A DNA stretch of 64,000 bases from assembly GCA_000024525.1 (NCBI GenBank), contig CP001769.1, forward strand, positions 4,435,001 to 4,499,000, in the 5' to 3' direction. Shown here one piece after another: positions 24,924 to 33,700 of this stretch; position 1 is the stretch's first letter, and each line of letters opens with the position of its first letter. The notes beneath the pieces were generated by a model. That model saw only the letters and a program-made list of their open reading frames with translations. It was not told the origin of the DNA and searched no databases. A program made the translations under genes and the position numbers. This stretch comes from Spirosoma linguale DSM 74 (GTDB lineage: Bacteria > Bacteroidota > Bacteroidia > Cytophagales > Spirosomataceae).

Positions 24924-25433
24924 CTATGAGCGTTTAGCCAAGATTTGTTTTAACTGTTCAATGTCAACCTTATCCTTATCTCTTGGTTCGGTTTCTTTGT
25001 CGGCAATTAAATCTTCAAGGCTTAAATATTTGATTTCAACATCCTCAGACACGAGGGTTTGGCATCTTTTAAAACAGGGCCAAAATCTTGAAGGAAGTTT
25101 TATGCTTGGCAGGAGATCAAGGGTGTAATCCTCAAATTTAAATGGTATAAAGGCTTTCGTTGGATCGATAGTAGTGGCATTTCTAAGCCTTGTTATCTTT
25201 CCATCCGCGTTACCACCTAGCTCCTCAACAGCATCAAGTATCTTGAAAAAATTTGCAGGACTTGGGTTGTACCAAACATCTATATCGGGCTTGTCTACAT
25301 ATTGCTTATTCGCTGCCATTGAGGGTCTTACATATCCATGAAAACCTACAGCGACCCCGCCCACAAAAATATATTCTACAGAATATTTATTAAATGCACG
25401 AGAAATCTCACGAATGGTACTAATATACTCCAT
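24924..25433 (-). CDS. nucleotidyltransferase, AbiEii/DUF6036-like
   Basis: 169 residues. FVGGVAVGFHG (23-33) and KPDIDVWYN (about 48-56) match the G-G-x... and D-x-D signature of a minimal nucleotidyltransferase; YTLDLLP is a plausible third acidic strand. It is close to AbiEii- or MNT-like toxins and DUF6036 proteins, which transfer nucleotides to tRNA or to partner proteins. The gene overlaps the short gene upstream by 14 bp, suggesting a two-gene module. Confidence 0.65.
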   Translation of the reverse strand: MEYISTIREISRAFNKYSVEYIFVGGVAVGFHGYVRPSMAANKQYVDKPDIDVWYNPSPANFFKILDAVEELGGNADGKITRLRNATTIDPTKAFIPFKFEDYTLDLLPSIKLPSRFWPCFKRCQTLVSEDVEIKYLSLEDLIADKETEPRDKDKVDIEQLKQILAKRS

Positions 25434-25623
25434 GCAAAGCGTTGGCGCTTACTGATGCATTATTGTTAGATAAAGCATTCGATCGAGTGCGCTCATCTAA
25501 GAAAAAGTACAGCGCATCAGAAAAGCTATCACGACGCTCTTGTGATCTGGCCGAGTTTGGCTCTACAGGAAGAGAACTGTTTTTCATCTCCTCAAAGCTG
25601 GTAAAAAAGTCTTGATCTTCCAT
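25420..25623 (-). CDS. short upstream partner of the nucleotidyltransferase
   Basis: 67 residues, acidic and polar: EDQDFFTSFEEMKNSSLPVE at the start, then ERRDSFSDALYFFLDERTRS. I recognise no domain. It begins with ATG, ends inside the nucleotidyltransferase start region (14-bp overlap) and is preceded by an AT-rich stretch that could hold a promoter. Position and size suggest an antitoxin or regulator of the neighbour, but that is inference from layout only. Confidence 0.5.
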   Translation of the reverse strand: MEDQDFFTSFEEMKNSSLPVEPNSARSQERRDSFSDALYFFLDERTRSNALSNNNASVSANALHGVY

Positions 25624-26021
25624 TTTGAAGGCGATTTTATTTGCCGCTACAGTGACGAATATACAATTACAATTTGCTTAATAACAATAATAGCGCCAAA
25701 AAGATTGTTAAAAATCTGAAATTTAGGGAATTTGAGACTTTTAAAGGAGCTTGCTAATTAAGAAAGCGTGCCTTAACATATCCAACAGATTTATATGGAC
25801 TTGCTAACTTTTACTGGACAGAAAAACGTAGAAATATTGTCCAGAGGGCCGCGTATGAGAAAGGTGGTGCAATCAGAGAACAGCCAAACCATATATGTAT
25901 AATATTCACATAATACGCTCCCAAGTGAGATGAAGATAGCTTGATGCGTCTGCTTTAAAAATGGGGCGTCTGTTAAGAAGTCATGAAAGGACTCAGTGCA
26001 GGGCGTAAGCACAGAAATGGG
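25624..26021. other. intergenic region with repeat copy
   Basis: AT-rich after the small gene. A short plus-strand frame near 25815 (TEKRRNIVQRAAYEKGGAIR) looks like transposase debris but is too short to assign. A repeat copy lies at 25905-25975. Confidence 0.4.
25905..25975 (+). repeat. dispersed repeat, core
   Basis: TTCACATAATACGCTCCCAA, GTGAGATGAAGA, TTGATGCGTCTGCTTTAAAA and ATGGGGCGTCTGTTAAG follow the consensus order. Located just downstream of the DUF5700 gene's stop (opposite strand). Confidence 0.55.
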
Positions 26022-27134
26022 TTACAGTTTAGCCGTCCAAGGTTGCAGCTTTGCAATAATCGCTTCGGTAGCCGCACTAAATTTGATATTGATTTTATCA
26101 GGATGCTCTTGATATAGCCGGATGTAAACTCGGCAAAATTCAATTGGGCTTTGGTTGACCAAGGCCGCTAAAACGGCCTTTCCTCTATGCGCTTCAATCT
26201 CTTTGGCCATACGATAACCGGTATGGTAGCCCGTTTGATCAAAAGCGGTGGTAAAGCTAATGTTATATAATTGAGAAGGACTTACGGTTGAATCCTGGTA
26301 CGCAGAGAAGAGCAAGCTTTCGAATAAAACGAAATTTTGACGGGAACGCTGGCCGTTCTGCTCATATTCATCCTGTTGTCGTTTCGCTACTGATTTAGGC
26401 TCCTTAATCTTGGTAAAATCAGCCACTAGTGTAGCCGTACCTTCCGACCATAAGTTTTCCAATAGCATGTACGCATTGGCTATTGACTTGGGTGGCTCAC
26501 CCGTTAATTTCTCTTTTTTTCTAGACTGTTGGCCAACTTGTTGAACGGTATGATAAAGTTCATGAGCCACCATGTAAACTAACCCTTCATAATCGTCGCC
26601 AATCTGTTGCAGGGCGACGTTGAAGGTAGGATCGTCGCCAATCGTGAAGCCTAGTGAGCCACCCCCTGCCAGAAAACAAGCACGAGCCGTTACTTGATTA
26701 GTAGGAGGGCAATAAGGAAGGATTAACGCCTTTACCTCATCTTGAAAAGATCCTTTAGTTTCTACTTGATCAATCAATTTGGTAGTCGAAGCTAAATTTG
26801 TTTTGACCACTTGCCAGTAAAAAGGATCCTCACCTTTTATAGTACCCGTTTCGATAAGCTCGCGCAGCGTCTGCTTAAAGACCGTTTCATCATTCGTTTT
26901 ATTGTTATACGCTATTTTGGCAATTAATTGTTGGTTGCCGTATAGCTTAGCCACACGGTCCAATTGTGCTGATGTAACGGCCGTCAGGCTCATTAAGTGA
27001 GTAATCGCTTTTGCACTCTCAAAATCGAGCTGTATGGTGATTTTAGCACTCGATGCCTTAGCAGTTAGAGGCTGGCCAACTAACGGAGCGTTTATGGCCC
27101 AAAGCCAGCATAATAACAGTAGGGGTATTTTCAT
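26022..27134 (-). CDS. DUF5700-type secreted zinc peptidase
   Basis: About 370 residues from the ATG at 27134 (a TTG five codons upstream is the alternative). The signal peptide is KIPLLLLCWLWAINAPLVG. The metallopeptidase signature HELYH is at about 191-195 (MVAHELYHTVQQ), and a likely third zinc ligand is the Glu in ENLWSEGTATLVAD, about 45 residues on. This fits the Bacteroidota family DUF5700, described as putative zinc-dependent peptidases. It probably acts in the periplasm or at the cell surface. Monocistronic; the substrate is unknown. Confidence 0.75.
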   Translation of the reverse strand: MKIPLLLLCWLWAINAPLVGQPLTAKASSAKITIQLDFESAKAITHLMSLTAVTSAQLDRVAKLYGNQQLIAKIAYNNKTNDETVFKQTLRELIETGTIKGEDPFYWQVVKTNLASTTKLIDQVETKGSFQDEVKALILPYCPPTNQVTARACFLAGGGSLGFTIGDDPTFNVALQQIGDDYEGLVYMVAHELYHTVQQVGQQSRKKEKLTGEPPKSIANAYMLLENLWSEGTATLVADFTKIKEPKSVAKRQQDEYEQNGQRSRQNFVLFESLLFSAYQDSTVSPSQLYNISFTTAFDQTGYHTGYRMAKEIEAHRGKAVLAALVNQSPIEFCRVYIRLYQEHPDKINIKFSAATEAIIAKLQPWTAKL

Positions 27135-27660
27135 ACGGAGTAATTGCAATAGGTGAGGTTAGTCGCTGCCAATGAGTTGGTGAATCCAACCACAATCAAG
27201 CACAATAATAAGGTTCATTTTGCTTAGCCTACTATGTGAATCGAACATACATTGATCGGCCAAAGTCACGAGTAAATGAGTCTAAGCTAGTGCTGAGTAC
27301 TTGTCCATCTGTATTAATCTGTTGCTATCTAAGTGTGGTAAGACGAAGTGAAGCGCAGGCTACTGATGGCTAAAACCAACGTCTCATATAATGCTCCCAC
27401 ATGAGACAAATGAGCATTCATGCATCTGCTACTTAAATGGGGCGTTTGAAGTGACGATAGTTTAAGTGATCTCCCAAGCTATAGAGCGATTCAACGTCTT
27501 TCTACTGTGTCTAAAAGAAAGTACCGGTTATGGATTTTATAGGAAAAGAGCATCTACATTAATACTCCTATGACCACGACCGATTACTACTATGATTCCT
27601 TCTCAGAATGGCAACAACTTAGTAACGCAAAGAGGCAAGTTCAGCCCCTTTACAGGTGGC
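27135..27660. other. divergent intergenic region with repeat copy
   Basis: Lies between the divergent peptidase and permease genes, so it should hold both promoters; no exact TAnnTTTG box is clear. A repeat copy is at 27381-27450. Confidence 0.4.
27381..27450 (+). repeat. dispersed repeat, core
   Basis: GTCTCATATAATGCTCCCAC, ATGAGACAAATGAGCATTCA, TGCATCTGCTACTTAAATGG and GGCGTTTGAAG. A faint left end (GGCTACTGATGGCTAAAACC) precedes it at 27359. Confidence 0.65.
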
Positions 27661-30105
27661 ATGCTTAACAACTATGTCATAAGCGCCTGGCGCAGCTTAA
27701 AGCGCCAGAAACTGGCTTCATTCATTAATCTGCTGGGATTAATCGTCAGTGTGTCCAGTTGTGTGCTGATTATGGTGTATGTTCAGCATGAGTTGAGTTA
27801 TGACAACTACCACCTTAAGGCCGACCGCATCTTCCAATTAACAACCCAATTAACCGTGGATGGAAAAGAAGACCATACGGCTTGGGCCCCTAATTTCATC
27901 GGCCAACAGCTAAAGATAGACTATCCGGAGGTCGAAGAGGTCATTCGACTGCAAGCCAATCCCGGCAACATTTCTTTCAAAGTAGCCTCTCAGCTAACTA
28001 ATAAAGCGCCACGCGTACTTAGTCTGGATCAGGTATATACCGTGTATGATCCAGCCTTTTTAACTGTCTTTACCTATCCCATGTTAACAGGTGATCCGAA
28101 AACGGCTTTAGCCCGTCCCGGATCTGTCGTCATTACGGAACAGGTAGCCCGAAGGCTTTTTGGTAACGACTGGAACCAGAGGAAAGAGGTAGTTGGCCAA
28201 CTACTCCAGTCAGGGGGGAACACTTATCAGATCACCGGCGTACTACGAGACATCCCATCCAATACGGATATGCCCTTCCAGGTACTCATTGCGCAAAAGG
28301 CGGAGAGTTTAGAAAAGCAGGCTTGGTGTACTAGCTACGTAGTATTTAAACAGGCGGCCAGCAGTATCGACTTTTCCCCAAAGCTGGCCAAGGTCGCCGA
28401 GCCCATTCAGGCTGACTTTGCCAAACGGGGTGGCCACATTGCCTTTGTCTTGGAAAACCTGAGGGATATTCACTTAGGGAAACCTAAACTCTTCGATACG
28501 CCCAAGGCCAATCGATCCTACTTAATTATCTTTTCCCTGGTAGCTGGGTTTCTGTTGCTGATTGCCTCGATCAATTATATCAATCTTTCCCTAGCTCAAT
28601 CAGTCGGGCGAAGCCGGGAAGTGGGCGTTCGCAAAGCGATCGGAGCCGCTCGCTTCCAGGTCCTGATTCAATTTCTGGGCGAGTCCCTGTTGTTGACCGG
28701 CCTGGCCATCGTGCTCTCGATGCTACTGGTGATTCTACTGCTGCCCGTCTATAATGAAATAACGGAGATGCATTTCTCGCTTTCCTCTCTGATGACTTGG
28801 CCGATGGCTGGCCTGCTGGGCGCTATTTTTGTCATCGTTGGCGTTTTGGCCGGGAGCTATCCCGCCTTTTACTTGGCTTCTTTTGAGCCCGTAACGGCCT
28901 TAAAGGGCAAACTTCGGCTGGGAGGGAAATCTGCCCGATTACAAATGGGCCAGTTGCTGGTCGTACTTCAGTTTACCATTTCGATCACTATTATCATTGG
29001 TACACTGGTCGTCTATAAACAATTACACTATCTGCAACATAAGAATCTGGGCTTTCAAGGGGAACAGGTGCTGATATTGGATATTCCTCAGCAAGCCGTC
29101 AACAGCGGAGCCATAGCCTCACTCAAGGAAGCGCTTGCTGGCTTAGCCTATGTACGGGGGGTAACCCTAATCGGTTCCCATTCCCTGCCTAGCCAAGAGA
29201 TGAACCTATCAGCATTCAATCTGGAAAAGGATGGCAAGATGCTACCATTGCCCCAACGCTCCATTAGCGTAGACGAAAACTACTTGACCCTATTAAGTAT
29301 CCCCCTCATCGCCGGTAGGAATTTTGTCGATGCCCGGATGAGGGGTGAGGAGACCGGTCAAGTAGTCCATGAGGTGCTAGTCAATGAGGCATTGGTGACG
29401 AAGATGGGATGGAAAGTAGAAGCAGCCATCGGCAAGGACATCAGTCAAGGGCCCCTTGGAGCCGAAACGTGGCGCGGACGAGTGGTCGGGGTCGTCAAAA
29501 ATTTCCATTTCCAGTCCCCCCAACAGCCGATCGAGCCGATGGTCTTGCAAAACAATGCCTGGCAAGGACCCGAAAAAGTGCTGGTGGGTTTATCCATCAA
29601 CGCACTAACGGATGGACTTAACCTGGTCGAAAACCAGTGGAAAAGGATCTTGCCGGATCATGCGTTTGAGGTTACGTTTCTGGATGCAACCTTTGCCCAG
29701 CAATACCGGCAGGAACAACGACTGGTCACGATCTTTAGCTATTTTAGCCTGCTAACTATTGTTGTAGCCTGCCTAGGTTTATTCGGCTTGTCCTCTTTTG
29801 CCACCGCTCAGCGGACTAAGGAAGTAGGGGTTCGTAAAGTAATGGGTGCTCAGTCATATAGCCTAGTTTATCTGCTATCTAGGCAATTTCTCTTGTTGGT
29901 TGGCTTGTCCATCCTCCTGGCGAGTCCATTGGCCTGGTTTACGATGAAGCGATGGTTACAGGATTTTGCCTACCATATTTCGATAGGCTGTGGTGAATTT
30001 GTGCTGGCTGGTGGTGCAGCCTTTTTAATTGCTAGCTTAACGACGAGCTATCATGCCATACGGCTGGCTCGTACGAATCCAGTACGGGCTTTGCGGTATG
30101 AATAG
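27661..30105 (+). CDS. MacB/FtsX-type ABC transporter permease
   Basis: About 814 residues from the ATG at 27661, where the typical start NNYVISAWRSLKRQKLASFI appears; the frame is open 23 codons further up but that part is polar. Two copies of a membrane helix + MacB-like periplasmic domain + three-helix FtsX unit are seen, with GREVGVRKAIGAARFQVLIQ (first) and TKEVGVRKVMGAQSYSLVYL (second) as the coupling loops. No ATPase is encoded nearby, which is usual for Cytophagales 'ABC transporter permease' proteins. It probably works in mechanotransmission or export of peptides or drugs. Confidence 0.85.
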   Translation: MLNNYVISAWRSLKRQKLASFINLLGLIVSVSSCVLIMVYVQHELSYDNYHLKADRIFQLTTQLTVDGKEDHTAWAPNFIGQQLKIDYPEVEEVIRLQANPGNISFKVASQLTNKAPRVLSLDQVYTVYDPAFLTVFTYPMLTGDPKTALARPGSVVITEQVARRLFGNDWNQRKEVVGQLLQSGGNTYQITGVLRDIPSNTDMPFQVLIAQKAESLEKQAWCTSYVVFKQAASSIDFSPKLAKVAEPIQADFAKRGGHIAFVLENLRDIHLGKPKLFDTPKANRSYLIIFSLVAGFLLLIASINYINLSLAQSVGRSREVGVRKAIGAARFQVLIQFLGESLLLTGLAIVLSMLLVILLLPVYNEITEMHFSLSSLMTWPMAGLLGAIFVIVGVLAGSYPAFYLASFEPVTALKGKLRLGGKSARLQMGQLLVVLQFTISITIIIGTLVVYKQLHYLQHKNLGFQGEQVLILDIPQQAVNSGAIASLKEALAGLAYVRGVTLIGSHSLPSQEMNLSAFNLEKDGKMLPLPQRSISVDENYLTLLSIPLIAGRNFVDARMRGEETGQVVHEVLVNEALVTKMGWKVEAAIGKDISQGPLGAETWRGRVVGVVKNFHFQSPQQPIEPMVLQNNAWQGPEKVLVGLSINALTDGLNLVENQWKRILPDHAFEVTFLDATFAQQYRQEQRLVTIFSYFSLLTIVVACLGLFGLSSFATAQRTKEVGVRKVMGAQSYSLVYLLSRQFLLLVGLSILLASPLAWFTMKRWLQDFAYHISIGCGEFVLAGGAAFLIASLTTSYHAIRLARTNPVRALRYE

Positions 30106-30158
30106 TGGTTTAGTAAGCCATGTTGACAAGGTCGAAGCAGGTAAAGAATAGTTGACTT

Positions 30159-30195
30159 AATCTCGTAATACGCTGCTTAAATTGGCTACTTAACC
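30159..30195 (+). repeat. dispersed repeat, highly reduced
   Basis: AATCTCGTAATACGCTGC followed directly by TTAAATTGGCTACTTAACCG: the first-hairpin start joined to the downstream part, as if the middle were deleted. Weak call. Confidence 0.3.
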
Positions 30196-30261
30196 GAATT
30201 GTGTTCCAAAACTTGTCTTTGCGCCAAATGGCATATATATTCGTGTCAAATAGCACTTATT

Positions 30262-30666
30262 ATGGAGTTAGTTATTGAAACAGGTAGAGGTGATAGCGGC
30301 TTTGGTTTGGTCGAGCAGGCTCGTGCTGGTCTTAGTCGTCATAAGGCGGACGAAGTCGCTCAGTTGATTGGACTGACCGATAAAGAGATGGCCCCTATCC
30401 TTAATCTCTCTGAGCGTACCCTTCACCGACTACGCCCTGAGGTGCGGCTTGACAGCAATGCCTCTGAGCGGCTCCTGTTGCTGGAAGCCCTGATTCGCCA
30501 TGGACTGGACGTCTTCGATGAGCGAGCCGATGTGTTGAGCCGCTGGTTAAGAGTGCCCCTGGCCGAGCTCCACCGGCAAACCCCACTGGCTTTGTTAGAC
30601 ACGCTGGTTGGCTTTGGGATGGTCCATACCGTGTTGGGCCGGATTGAACACGGCATTTACGCTTAA
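30262..30666 (+). CDS. Xre/MbcA/ParS-type antitoxin (second module)
   Basis: 134 residues from the ATG at 30262 (ELVIETGRGDSGFGLVEQAR); a GTG at 30199 is a possible but less likely start. The HTH-like part DEVAQLIGLTDKEMAPILNL and the DUF2384 tail (LSRWLRVPLAELHRQTPLAL, GMVHTVLGRIEHGIY) mirror the protein at 7592. Identity is moderate, so the two modules diverged long ago rather than by recent duplication. It ends 8 bp before the RES gene. Confidence 0.85.
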   Translation: MELVIETGRGDSGFGLVEQARAGLSRHKADEVAQLIGLTDKEMAPILNLSERTLHRLRPEVRLDSNASERLLLLEALIRHGLDVFDERADVLSRWLRVPLAELHRQTPLALLDTLVGFGMVHTVLGRIEHGIYA

Positions 30667-30674
30667 ACTCAGCG

Positions 30675-31148
30675 ATGAGCTATACCGTTTATCGCTTGAT
30701 TAAAGAGCGGTTTCTAAGCACACCCTTGTCAGCAGAAGGCGCCCGTTTGCATAGTGGCCGCTGGCATCCCGCTGGTCGGGGCATCCTCTACACCTCAGCC
30801 AGTCCCGAGTTGGCCTTGCTCGAACAACTCGTTCACTTGCCAACGCTGTCTTATGAAGACCTACCCCGGCTAATGCTACTAACGCTATCTGTTCCAGATA
30901 ATCGGCGAGTGCTCAGCCTGGAAGAGCTACCGGTTAACTGGCGCGATGAAGCTAGCTTTATGGACAATCACCGTTTTATGGCTAACTGGCTAGCCAACCC
31001 TGATGTGCTGGCAATGGGTGTACCCTCGGCCGTAGTCGCCGAATCCTACAACTACCTCTTACATCCAGCTCATAGGTTGTTTGCTGAAGTTGATGTTATT
31101 AGCGCCAAGCCTTTCCCTATTGATCCACGGCTCTGGCGCACCTCGTAA
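30675..31148 (+). CDS. RES-domain toxin (second module)
   Basis: 157 residues. The family residues are present: Arg in HSGRWHPAGRG, Glu in SPELALLEQLVHL, Ser in GVPSAVVAESYNYLLHP, and the final PFPIDPRL. As for the family, it should deplete NAD+ unless held by the antitoxin. It is 8 bp after the antitoxin stop, rather than overlapping as in the 7592-8508 module. Directly downstream are a repeat copy and IS3 debris that border the borosin region. Confidence 0.85.
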   Translation: MSYTVYRLIKERFLSTPLSAEGARLHSGRWHPAGRGILYTSASPELALLEQLVHLPTLSYEDLPRLMLLTLSVPDNRRVLSLEELPVNWRDEASFMDNHRFMANWLANPDVLAMGVPSAVVAESYNYLLHPAHRLFAEVDVISAKPFPIDPRLWRTS

Positions 31149-31185
31149 CGCCGTAGGATTATTAAATCTGCTATTCAAGAACGTC

Positions 31186-31319
31186 TCTTCGTCTCAGGTT
31201 GGTGCGTTTCATGAAACCCTCGCACGTTATATGAAGGAAAATCAATATGTCTGCTTCAAGAAATGGGCATTTAATTGGACGGCCTGTATTAATAACTGTC
31301 AACAACAACCCGTAGCATA
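31186..31319 (+). repeat. dispersed repeat, mosaic with good right end
   Basis: The right terminal repeat TGTATTAATAACTGTC then AACAACAACCCGTAGCATA ends at 31319 and pairs well with left ends elsewhere (TATGCGACTGAT...GACAG). The middle has ATGTCTGCTTCAAGAAATGG. The first hairpin region (CTTCGTCTCAGGTTGGTGCG) looks inverted compared with other copies. Confidence 0.5.
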
Positions 31320-31386
31320 CGACACGGAAAGTCCTCATCAGGCCTTGAAATTTATGACGCCGGTTGAATATTGCCAAGCAGCTTAA
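31320..31386 (+). pseudogene. IS3-family orfB C-terminal remnant
   Basis: After the repeat end the plus strand reads DTESPHQALKFMTPVEYCQA and a stop, the standard last segment of an IS3-type transposase (x-x-S-P-H-Q-A-L-x-x-x-T-P-x-E-Y). Everything upstream of it was lost at the repeat edge. Confidence 0.65.
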
Positions 31387-31448
31387 ATTCCATGCAAAAC
31401 TGGCTCACCAATGTGGTGAGGACACAAGTTTCATCATGTAAAAAGACT

Positions 31449-32105
31449 TTATTTATATTTTTGTATTGGATAGTTTGCATATAAACCAAGTTTTTGAGCT
31501 AATGTGATATCATTAGGTACAAAACGAATGTCCAAGCTTATACGTGAAGAATTTGTGTCATTCGGAAATGAACCATGCGTAAGATTAAAAGCGTCAAATA
31601 AAAGTATTTCACCAGGAGACAATATTACTTCTCTAAAGTTTCCAGAATTCATACTTTGCTCAATATGGATTGAGTTATTTCCCCAAACCCTAGTAAGGGG
31701 AATCCATAAATTCAACGAATTGGCAGAAATTTTATACTTAGCATCTCCGTCTTTATGAAATGCTGAAGCTGTGCCTCCACCATTAAGGTGGCAACGGATA
31801 CTTGGTGGGAATTGATATTTGCTAATTTCACCTACGAGGGGTACTAACAGCTGCACTTTAATGTTTTCTATTTCTTCCTGTATTTCATAGATTTTGTCTT
31901 TTAATTGGTTAACCCTGTAATACAGCCGTTCCACATAGTTATTAAAAGAAACAGGGTCTGGTAACAAATGAAGTTCTTCCAGTTTAGTCACACCAAAAAC
32001 CGATTTTGCCCAAGCCGAAAGTTCTGCTTCTACTGGCTCATGATAAAGCACAAACATTACCGATCCTTCATTAAATAGCTTTCTGTAGGCATGTTTTTCG
32101 CCCAT
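31449..32105 (-). CDS. 2OG-Fe(II) oxygenase 2 of the borosin-like operon
   Basis: About 218 residues from the ATG at 32105; a TTG at 32135 would overlap the upstream gene by 23 bp. The iron facial triad is clear: His117-x-Asp119 (AFHKDGDAKY) and His177 (NLTHGSF), with Arg188 (SSRISLDIRF) as the usual 2-oxoglutarate-binding Arg. It resembles phytanoyl-CoA dioxygenase / StrG-like enzymes. Last gene of the operon. Inferred role: hydroxylation, desaturation or similar oxidation of the modified peptide or of a small donor. Confidence 0.7.
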   Translation of the reverse strand: MGEKHAYRKLFNEGSVMFVLYHEPVEAELSAWAKSVFGVTKLEELHLLPDPVSFNNYVERLYYRVNQLKDKIYEIQEEIENIKVQLLVPLVGEISKYQFPPSIRCHLNGGGTASAFHKDGDAKYKISANSLNLWIPLTRVWGNNSIHIEQSMNSGNFREVILSPGEILLFDAFNLTHGSFPNDTNSSRISLDIRFVPNDITLAQKLGLYANYPIQKYK

Positions 32106-32112
32106 AATATTT

Positions 32113-33048
32113 TCACTGAATAGTTCGTTTCTCAATAAAGTGATTAAAAAAGACTTTCATTACATGCCGAATAGACTCCACGTTAGGATGGCGAAAATCC
32201 TCAGTCCATACAGCTTCTTGACGGGAGTTTAGTATTATTTCATAGCTAGGAAAGTAATGAACATTTTGATGCCGACTCGTCCACTCTTCTGCAGCTGCTC
32301 TGAGGATAGATTTTGAAGCGGTATTGGCTACTGCTACATCCACATCCCTGAAGCTGTTAGCAAGTGGTATTGGGGAAACGGTTACAATAACCTTAAAATC
32401 ATCCGGGCAATATCTCTTCAGCAACGCATAAATATTTTCTAATTGCTCCACTGTTTCAAAACAACTCACTACCCGTTTTGTAAAACGTTCCGGATATGTT
32501 CTCCACATTTCCATCAATGGTGAGCAATTCATAACAAGTCCTGTTTCACGATCTTCCCAAACCTCTGATAATCCTAGTGTTATGATAATAACACGGCATT
32601 CCCTGATCTGTTTGAAAGTATCATCTGCCCAATTCACTAATCGTTCTGCATCCTTTTGCTGCAATATATCCCTGCAACCTGCATAAGGGTCTACGAAACC
32701 AGTGTTATCAACTTTCATTAGCCTAGAGAAACCGGTTGGCGGGCAAAGGCTCCATTCAATACTGTGGAGAATAGAGAATACATTATATCTGTGCCACAGT
32801 ACCCTGTTCCGAGTCGGGTTGTTCTCTATTATCCTAATATCTTCTGGAATATTATCAGAAAGAATATAGCTGGGTACCTTAAATGAAGGATTTAAACAGG
32901 CTTCTATATTTCTGGCGAAACAGGAACCGATCGTAAAGATGCCATCATCTGAATCAATGATAATCCTATGATCAAATTCAGGAGTGAAAAAAATACCACC
33001 ATCATAGTTCATTCCATTAGGCAAAGGCCTCCATTTTTTAAATTTCAT
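32113..33048 (-). CDS. GSCFA-domain SGNH-like hydrolase
   Basis: A 311-residue protein of the GSCFA family. The name-giving motif FTIGSCFARNIE is at 38-49 with the likely nucleophile Ser42; VIVTVSPIPL and a C-terminal DFRHPNVES supply candidate Asp and His. GSCFA proteins are SGNH/GDSL-like acyl esterases or transferases of mostly unknown substrate. It lies 24 bp after oxygenase 1 and 7 bp before oxygenase 2, so it is co-transcribed. Its place between two oxygenases suggests tailoring of the peptide (acyl transfer or removal, or cleavage); this is inference. Confidence 0.75.
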   Translation of the reverse strand: MKFKKWRPLPNGMNYDGGIFFTPEFDHRIIIDSDDGIFTIGSCFARNIEACLNPSFKVPSYILSDNIPEDIRIIENNPTRNRVLWHRYNVFSILHSIEWSLCPPTGFSRLMKVDNTGFVDPYAGCRDILQQKDAERLVNWADDTFKQIRECRVIIITLGLSEVWEDRETGLVMNCSPLMEMWRTYPERFTKRVVSCFETVEQLENIYALLKRYCPDDFKVIVTVSPIPLANSFRDVDVAVANTASKSILRAAAEEWTSRHQNVHYFPSYEIILNSRQEAVWTEDFRHPNVESIRHVMKVFFNHFIEKRTIQ

Positions 33049-33072
33049 AGCCGCTATAGTTTGCTGAAAGAT

Positions 33073-33636
33073 CTATACCAACATCGGATTCTTTCGAATG
33101 ATAAAATCCATGCTTACCCTACAGGAGCCAGAATCGTTAAAGAAACATCCATGCTCAAGATTTAAACTATCAAAAAGAAGTGCTTCTCCATATTTCATTT
33201 CATACGGGCGATAATCTTTTTTGCCTTCTTCACTTTCCACCCATAAGGTTCCTCCTTTTGATACATGTGTAAAGGGGAGCCACACTTTCAATGAACCCCG
33301 CTCTTTCAGGTAATCACGGTCCCTATGGAAAGGCGATGTAGCTTCTTGGTCTGCTTCGTGTACCCTGAAATTTGGATAAATAGATAGCCAAGGTTCAAAA
33401 TCAATGCGGATCGCTACTTCATTTTTAACAAATTGCCCGAACAATTCTCTTATATCATTATCCGCTTCAAATGCGTTCTTCATTAAGGTAATAAACTGGT
33501 ATACCCGGTTTTTAGGAGCTTTTGCATTTTGAAGTGTCTTTTCATTAATGCGCTCTAGATTTTGGTGCCCCAGAACCAATTCGGCCCAGTCACGGAATTT
33601 ATAAACGCTGGTATCATATCTGAACACCGTGATCAT
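33073..33636 (-). CDS. 2OG-Fe(II) oxygenase 1 of the borosin-like operon
   Basis: About 187 residues from the ATG at 33636. Iron ligands His104-x-Asp106 (SPFHRDRDYL) and His162 (NLEHGCFFND), and Arg173 (SCRVSMDFI) for 2-oxoglutarate. The GEALLFDSLNLEHG stretch matches the GEILLFDAFNLTHG of oxygenase 2, so the two are paralogues that have diverged a lot elsewhere. It lies 64 bp downstream of the precursor-like gene. By family it needs Fe(II), O2 and 2-oxoglutarate. The likely substrate is the precursor, but this is not proven. Confidence 0.7.
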   Translation of the reverse strand: MITVFRYDTSVYKFRDWAELVLGHQNLERINEKTLQNAKAPKNRVYQFITLMKNAFEADNDIRELFGQFVKNEVAIRIDFEPWLSIYPNFRVHEADQEATSPFHRDRDYLKERGSLKVWLPFTHVSKGGTLWVESEEGKKDYRPYEMKYGEALLFDSLNLEHGCFFNDSGSCRVSMDFIIRKNPMLV

Positions 33637-33700
33637 TAACAAAAAAATAAAAGCTGAAACACCTTCCTTGTAAGATAAGTGATTCAGCCAGTGTTATAAT

